From an uncultured Clostridia bacterium (lineage in GTDB: Bacteria > Bacillota > Clostridia > Monoglobales > Monoglobaceae): 6,979 nt of DNA. Shown piece after piece: positions 3,579-6,979 of the stretch. Every line of letters starts with the position of its first letter. The stretch's first letter is position 1. The DNA is taken from positions 1 through 6,979 of the forward strand of contig CAMCUJ010000078.1 in the NCBI GenBank assembly GCA_945878965.1, in the 5' to 3' direction. The notes under the pieces were generated by a model, which saw nothing but the letters and a program-made list of their open reading frames with translations, searched no databases and had not been told where the DNA came from. The translations under genes were made by a program, and so were the position numbers.

Positions 3579-6167
3579 ATGGCAGAGAAAGAAAAGAACA
3601 CTATTGATGTTCAGAAGATGGTAGACGGCTTAGTTGAAAAAGCTCAGAAGGCTTTATCTGAGTATATGAAGCTTAATCAGGAGCAGGTTGACGAGATAGT
3701 AAAGGCTATGGCACTTGCGGGTCAGTCAGAGCATATGAGACTTGCAAAGATGGCTGTTGAGGAAACAGGTCGTGGTATTTACGAGGATAAGATGACAAAG
3801 AACATATTCGCAACAGAATATGTATATCACAGTATTAAGAATGAAAAGACCGTAGGCGTTATTTCTGAGAACGAGTATGAGGATTATGAGATGGTGGCAG
3901 AGCCTATCGGCGTTATCTGCGGTGTTACACCGGTTACAAATCCTACATCTACTGCGATGTTTAAGTCAATAATTGCTACAAAAGCAAGAAATCCTATTAT
4001 ATTCGGTTTCCATCCAAACGCTCAGAAGTGTAGTGTTGAGGCGGCTAAGGTTGTAAGAGATGCGGCTGTTGCGGCAGGTGCGCCTGAAAACTGTATTCAG
4101 TGGATAGAAGTTCCGTCAATTGAAGCTACAAACGCACTTATGAATCATCCGGGAGTTGCAATGATTCTTGCAACAGGCGGACCGGGAATGGTTAAGGCTG
4201 CTTATTCTGCAGGTAAGCCGGCACTTGGTGTTGGTGCAGGTAACGTTCCGTGTTATATTGAAAAGACTGCTGATGTAAAGAGAGCGGCAACAGATCTTAT
4301 GCTTTCAAAGTCATTTGATAACGGTATGATTTGTGCATCTGAGCAGGCGGCAATCGTTGATAAGGAAATTGCCAAGGAGTTTGAGGCATTTACTAAGGCT
4401 AACGGTTGTTATTACGTAAATGCCGAGGAGGCTAAGAAGCTTGAAGCGACTATGTATGACCCTGAAAAGGTTATGATTAAGCCACATATAGTTGGTCAGT
4501 CTGCGGTAAAAATAGCTGAGCTTGCAGGAATTAAGGTTCCGGCAGACACAAGAATATTAATGGTACCTTTAAAGGGTGTAGGCCTTGACTATCCTTTATC
4601 ACACGAAAAGCTTAGTCCGGTTCTTGCATACTATGTTGTAAACGGTGTTGATGAAGGTATCAAGAGAGCTGAAGAAATGGTTGAGTTCGGAGGTCTTGGA
4701 CACTCTGCGGCCATCCACTCAAATGACCCTGAGGTTATCGAAAGATTCTCAGCAGGTCTTAAGGCAGGAAGAATTATAGTTAATTCACCTTCAACACACG
4801 GTGCTATCGGTGATATCTATAATACAAATATGCCGTCACTTACTTTGGGATGCGGAAGCTACGGACATAACTCAACAACTCAGAACGTTTCTACAGTAAA
4901 CCTTGTTAATATTAAGAGAGTTGCAAAGAGGAGAGTTAATATGCAGTGGTTTAAGGTTCCTGAAAAGATTTATTTCGAGGCAGACGCTACTCAGTATCTT
5001 GAGAAAATGCCTGACATTTCAAGAGCGTTTATCGTAACAGACCCTTCAATGGTTAAGTTTGGTTACGTTGATAAAATACTTTACTATTTAAGAAAGAGAG
5101 AGCAGTACGTTCACTGTGAGATATTCTCAGACGTTGAACCTGACCCGTCACTTGATACTATTATGAGAGGTAAAGAGGCTATGGACGCATTCCAGCCTGA
5201 CGTAATCATTGCACTTGGCGGTGGTTCATCAATGGATGCTGCAAAGGGAATGTGGTTATTCTACGAAAATCCGGAAGCTGATTTCAAGGGTATGGCTATT
5301 AAGTTTATGGATATCAGAAAGAGAACATACAAGTTCCCTAAGCTTGGTAAGAAGGCTAAGATGGTAGCTATTCCTACAACAAGCGGTACAGGTTCTGAGG
5401 TTACATCATTCTCTGTTATTTCGGATAAGGAAAACAATATGAAGTATCCTTTGGCTGACTATGAGCTAACACCTGATGTTGCAATTATTGACCCTGAGTA
5501 TGTATATTCGGTACCGCCGTCAATCACAGCAGACACAGGTATGGACGTATTGACACATGCACTTGAGGCTTATGTTTCTATAATGGCTTCAGATTACACA
5601 GATGCGCTTGCAATGAAGGCAATTCAGTTAGTATTTGAATATCTTCCTAAGTCATATAAGGGTGACAAGCTTGCAAGAGAGAAGATGCACAATGCAAGCT
5701 GTATGGCAGGTATGGCATTTACAAATGCATTCCTTGGTGTAAATCATTCACTTGCACACAAGCTTGGCGGTGAGTTCCATATACCTCACGGAAGAGCTAA
5801 CGCTATATTACTTCCTTATGTTATTGAATACAATGCACAGAAGCCTACTAAGTTTGTTTCATGGCCTAAATATGAGTATTTCATTGCAGACCAGAAATAT
5901 GCTGAGATTGCAAAGATGCTCGGACTTCCATGCAAGACTACCGAAGAGGGCGTAAAATCCTTAGTTAAGGCTGTAAGAGATCTTATGAAGGAGATTAATG
6001 TTCCGTTCACAATTAAGGAATGTGGAATTGATGAAAAGGTATTTATGGCTACAGTTCCGTCGCTTGCGGATAAGGCATTTGGTGACCAGTGTACAACTGC
6101 TAACCCAAGACTTCCGCTTGTAAAGGAGCTTGAGGAGCTTTATATCAAGGCTTACAAGGGCGTCTAA
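3579..6167 (+). CDS. adhE: Bifunctional acetaldehyde-CoA/alcohol dehydrogenase
   Basis: 862 residues, full length for AdhE (E. coli 891). It reduces acetyl-CoA to acetaldehyde and then to ethanol, oxidising two NADH, in the cytoplasm; family members assemble into helical spirosomes. The N-terminal half (about 1-440) is a CoA-acylating aldehyde dehydrogenase: EPIGVICGVTPVTNPTST (108-125), the nucleotide-site segment ALGVGAGNVP (215-224) and DNGMICASEQ with catalytic C252. A linker (about 441-460) leads to an iron-dependent alcohol dehydrogenase: GGGSSMDAAK (547-556), PTTSGTGSEVT (599-609) and the metal ligands D656, H660, H723 and H737 in GMDVLTHALEAY, NHSLAHKLG and HIPHGRAN. No key residue is missing. 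I chose ATG 3579 because GGAGAGG (3568-3574) precedes it at normal spacing; the in-frame ATG at 3543 has none and falls in leader structure. It ends with tandem stops TAA TAG. Control is probably by Rex at 3395-3412, possibly also by the leader. Confidence 0.98.
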   Translation: MAEKEKNTIDVQKMVDGLVEKAQKALSEYMKLNQEQVDEIVKAMALAGQSEHMRLAKMAVEETGRGIYEDKMTKNIFATEYVYHSIKNEKTVGVISENEYEDYEMVAEPIGVICGVTPVTNPTSTAMFKSIIATKARNPIIFGFHPNAQKCSVEAAKVVRDAAVAAGAPENCIQWIEVPSIEATNALMNHPGVAMILATGGPGMVKAAYSAGKPALGVGAGNVPCYIEKTADVKRAATDLMLSKSFDNGMICASEQAAIVDKEIAKEFEAFTKANGCYYVNAEEAKKLEATMYDPEKVMIKPHIVGQSAVKIAELAGIKVPADTRILMVPLKGVGLDYPLSHEKLSPVLAYYVVNGVDEGIKRAEEMVEFGGLGHSAAIHSNDPEVIERFSAGLKAGRIIVNSPSTHGAIGDIYNTNMPSLTLGCGSYGHNSTTQNVSTVNLVNIKRVAKRRVNMQWFKVPEKIYFEADATQYLEKMPDISRAFIVTDPSMVKFGYVDKILYYLRKREQYVHCEIFSDVEPDPSLDTIMRGKEAMDAFQPDVIIALGGGSSMDAAKGMWLFYENPEADFKGMAIKFMDIRKRTYKFPKLGKKAKMVAIPTTSGTGSEVTSFSVISDKENNMKYPLADYELTPDVAIIDPEYVYSVPPSITADTGMDVLTHALEAYVSIMASDYTDALAMKAIQLVFEYLPKSYKGDKLAREKMHNASCMAGMAFTNAFLGVNHSLAHKLGGEFHIPHGRANAILLPYVIEYNAQKPTKFVSWPKYEYFIADQKYAEIAKMLGLPCKTTEEGVKSLVKAVRDLMKEINVPFTIKECGIDEKVFMATVPSLADKAFGDQCTTANPRLPLVKELEELYIKAYKGV

Positions 6168-6169
6168 TA

Positions 6170-6183
6170 GCGACAGCGGTCAC
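6170..6183 (+). repeat. GACAGCGGTC intergenic repeat, copy C
   Basis: GCGACAGCGGTCAC begins on the last base of the second adhE stop codon. Its first 12 bases are identical to copy A, which likewise abuts the stop of a + strand gene. The core is at 6172-6181. It is followed at once by a cluster of GC-rich hairpins, much as copy B is followed by a GC-rich terminator. Confidence 0.6.
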
Positions 6184-6296
6184 ATTACCACGGCAACGCT
6201 GTTGCCGTAATGAAGCATTCTCGGTCGGCTGACGCCGACAGGCGAAACGGCGTAGAAAGCAATATCTGTTGCACGATATGCCGTCCCGTGCCAATC
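6182..6296 (+). repeat. GC-rich hairpin cluster downstream of adhE
   Basis: Three dyads follow in series. CGGCAAC (6191-6197) pairs perfectly with GTTGCCG (6201-6207) around GCT, and flanking CATTA (6183-6187) pairs with TAATG (6208-6212) past a CCA bulge. GTCGGC (6224-6229) pairs with GCCGAC (6234-6239) around TGAC. ATATC (about 6262-6267) pairs with GATAT (about 6275-6279), extended by GC pairs. No T tract follows any of them, so they are not simple terminators; they could protect the adhE mRNA 3' end or belong to the repeat element that starts at 6170. No protein frame is evident. Confidence 0.5.
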
Positions 6297-6313
6297 AAAT
6301 ATGAATATATTAA

Positions 6314-6348
6314 AAGCTTGGAGTTATTATATTCCAAGCTTAATTTTT
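6314..6348. terminator. Bidirectional intrinsic terminator
   Basis: AAGCTTGGA (6314-6322) pairs perfectly over 9 bp with TCCAAGCTT (6333-6341) around a 10-nt loop. On the + strand T5 follows (6344-6348), ending adhE transcription. On the minus strand the stem is followed by TTTTAAT, ending the small regulator gene whose stop is at 6359. The position between two convergent genes fits a shared terminator. Confidence 0.8.
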
Positions 6349-6358
6349 ATAGAATTAT

Positions 6359-6565
6359 TTAGTCCGGTTCATACATTATTATATCTGAAATGTCGTATTT
6401 TAGATATGAACATATTTTATTTAATATATAGCTGTCATATCGTATAACTTTATTTTTATAGTAGTTGTCAATAATCTGGTACTGTATTCCCGTTTGTATT
6501 GCAAGCTTATATCTGCTTATATTTTGCTTTTTTAATTCTTTATCTAATATCAGTTTAACAGCCAT
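6359..6565 (-). CDS. Small Cro/C1-type helix-turn-helix regulator
   Basis: 68 residues from ATG at 6565, with AGGG 8 nt upstream; an in-frame GTG at 6574 would add three residues but overlaps that ribosome binding site, so the ATG is preferred. The product is almost all DNA-binding domain: KLILDKELKKQNISRYKLA (helix 1 and start of helix 2), IQTGIQYQIIDNYYKNKV (turn and recognition helix) and YDSYILNKICSYLKYDISD (helices 4-5), ending IMYEPD. This fits the short XRE/HTH_26 type, single-domain regulators that act as dimers. The usual glycine-x-serine pattern of the recognition helix is degenerate (GIQYQIID). It has no sensor domain. It is divergent from the truncated LRR gene across an 80-bp AT-rich gap, so autoregulation or control of that neighbour is plausible but unproven. 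Confidence 0.75.
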   Translation of the reverse strand: MAVKLILDKELKKQNISRYKLAIQTGIQYQIIDNYYKNKVIRYDSYILNKICSYLKYDISDIIMYEPD

Positions 6566-6645
6566 AACTTTCACCCTATATATAATTTAATACATATATA
6601 TTTACTTGACAATTCTATTAATAAAGTATATAAGGAGTATTGAAA
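6566..6645. promoter_or_regulatory. Divergent AT-rich promoter region
   Basis: This gap must hold the promoters of both flanking genes. TTGACA (6606-6611) is a perfect -35 for the + strand, with TATAAG 17 bp later (6629-6634). That -10, however, overlaps the ribosome binding site AAGGAG (6632-6637), so it would give a nearly leaderless transcript. On the minus strand TTGTCA (complement of 6607-6612) with TAAATT 17 bp later is a weak match serving the regulator. The two -35 boxes overlap. Exact assignments are uncertain. Confidence 0.3.
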
Positions 6646-6891
6646 ATGAAAAATAGAATTTTAACTTTAGTAATAATATTTTTATTAATTATTAGCACAA
6701 TACCATGTGTTTATGCGGCAGAGATTATAGATAGCGGAGATTGTGATTCTGATACACTATGGAAGCTTTATAAAGACGGTACGCTCATAATAAGCGACAC
6801 AGGTAATATAAAAGATAATGCATTTTCCAAAGATTTGAGAATTAAAAAGATTATAATAGAAGAGGGTATAACCGATATATTATTATTTTAG
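6646..6891 (+). CDS. Exported N-terminal stub of a BspA-like leucine-rich-repeat protein (truncated)
   Basis: 81 residues from ATG 6646, with AAGGAG (6632-6637) at 8 nt; a TTG at 6640 is too close to that site. Residues 1-24 are a clear signal peptide: KNR, a hydrophobic core LTLVIIFLLIIS, and a VYA cleavage site before AEII. The mature part reads DSGDCDSDTLWKLYKDGTLI, then ISDTGNIKDNAF and IKKIIIEEGITDI. This is the cap of Firmicute surface proteins with LRR_5/BspA repeats, typically SGxCGxxLTWxLdxxGTLtISGtG followed by I.kvvIeeGvTsIgxyAF. In intact relatives repeats continue for hundreds of residues; here the frame ends ITDILLF-stop exactly where the first repeat should develop. No continuation is visible in the other two frames up to 6979. 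It is either a pseudogene, cut by insertion or deletion near 6875-6890, or a short secreted cap protein. Confidence 0.65.
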   Translation: MKNRILTLVIIFLLIISTIPCVYAAEIIDSGDCDSDTLWKLYKDGTLIISDTGNIKDNAFSKDLRIKKIIIEEGITDILLF

Positions 6892-6979
6892 TTCGGTAAT
6901 CGACAAAAAATCAATCGCTGCCGCACATAGTGTAAAATAATAATTGGCAAAAAAATAAGGGAAATGGCGAAAACCACTT
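6892..6979. other. Unassigned sequence after the truncated LRR gene
   Basis: No LRR continuation, promoter, terminator or recognisable gene start can be supported in these 88 bases. They may belong to whatever interrupted the LRR gene, but no insertion-sequence terminus can be identified with confidence from the window. Confidence 0.4.

Noticed and set aside
5752..6010. Short frames on both strands inside the 3' part of adhE
   Set aside because: They are shadows of the adhE coding sequence, which is fully conserved here including the metal-binding residues.
6892..6979. Insertion-sequence end
   Set aside because: The sequence looks foreign to the LRR gene, but no recognisable terminal inverted repeat, target duplication or transposase frame is present within the window.

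Overview
This window looks like chromosomal DNA from a low-GC, anaerobic, fermentative Firmicute of the Clostridia type. The signs are AT-rich intergenic DNA, AGGAG-type ribosome binding sites, consensus sigma-A promoters, a full-length AdhE under what looks like a Rex operator, and DUF4330 and LRR_5-type surface-protein relatives. I cannot name the genus from sequence alone.

Layout. Bases 1-137 are the last 44 codons of an ABC exporter ATPase. Bases 138-924 hold no convincing protein gene but are crowded with signals: a short GACAGCGGTC repeat right after the ABC stop codon, a perfect sigma-A promoter (195-223) driving a roughly 86-nt candidate small RNA that ends in a 12-bp terminator (275-316), a second GC-rich terminator (430-463), a 13-bp direct repeat, a compact multi-hairpin element (623-742), and a near-perfect 20-bp palindrome (887-906) just before the next gene. 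Next come a membrane-anchored DUF2726 protein (925-1401, +), an O-antigen-ligase-like polytopic membrane protein (1398-2750, -) that converges on it with a 4-bp overlap, and a membrane-anchored DUF4330 protein (2856-3275, +) divergent from it.

The main gene is adhE (3579-6167, +), a bifunctional CoA-acylating aldehyde and alcohol dehydrogenase that regenerates NAD+ while making ethanol from acetyl-CoA. Its control region is unusually readable: a TTGACG-17-TATAAT promoter, a 12/14 match to the Rex half-sites overlapping the expected transcription start, and a leader of about 186 nt. The leader contains two hairpins whose loops are complementary over 7 nt, the second lying just upstream of the ribosome binding site. 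After adhE come another copy of the GACAGCGGTC repeat, a GC-rich cluster of hairpins and a bidirectional terminator shared with a small convergent Cro/C1-type regulator (6359-6565, -). Divergent from that regulator is the exported N-terminal stub of a leucine-rich-repeat surface protein (6646-6891, +). It stops abruptly where the repeats should begin.

No multi-gene novel system is evident. The best leads are RNA and regulatory ones: the candidate small RNA, the adhE leader with its loop-loop complementarity, and the recurring intergenic repeat.
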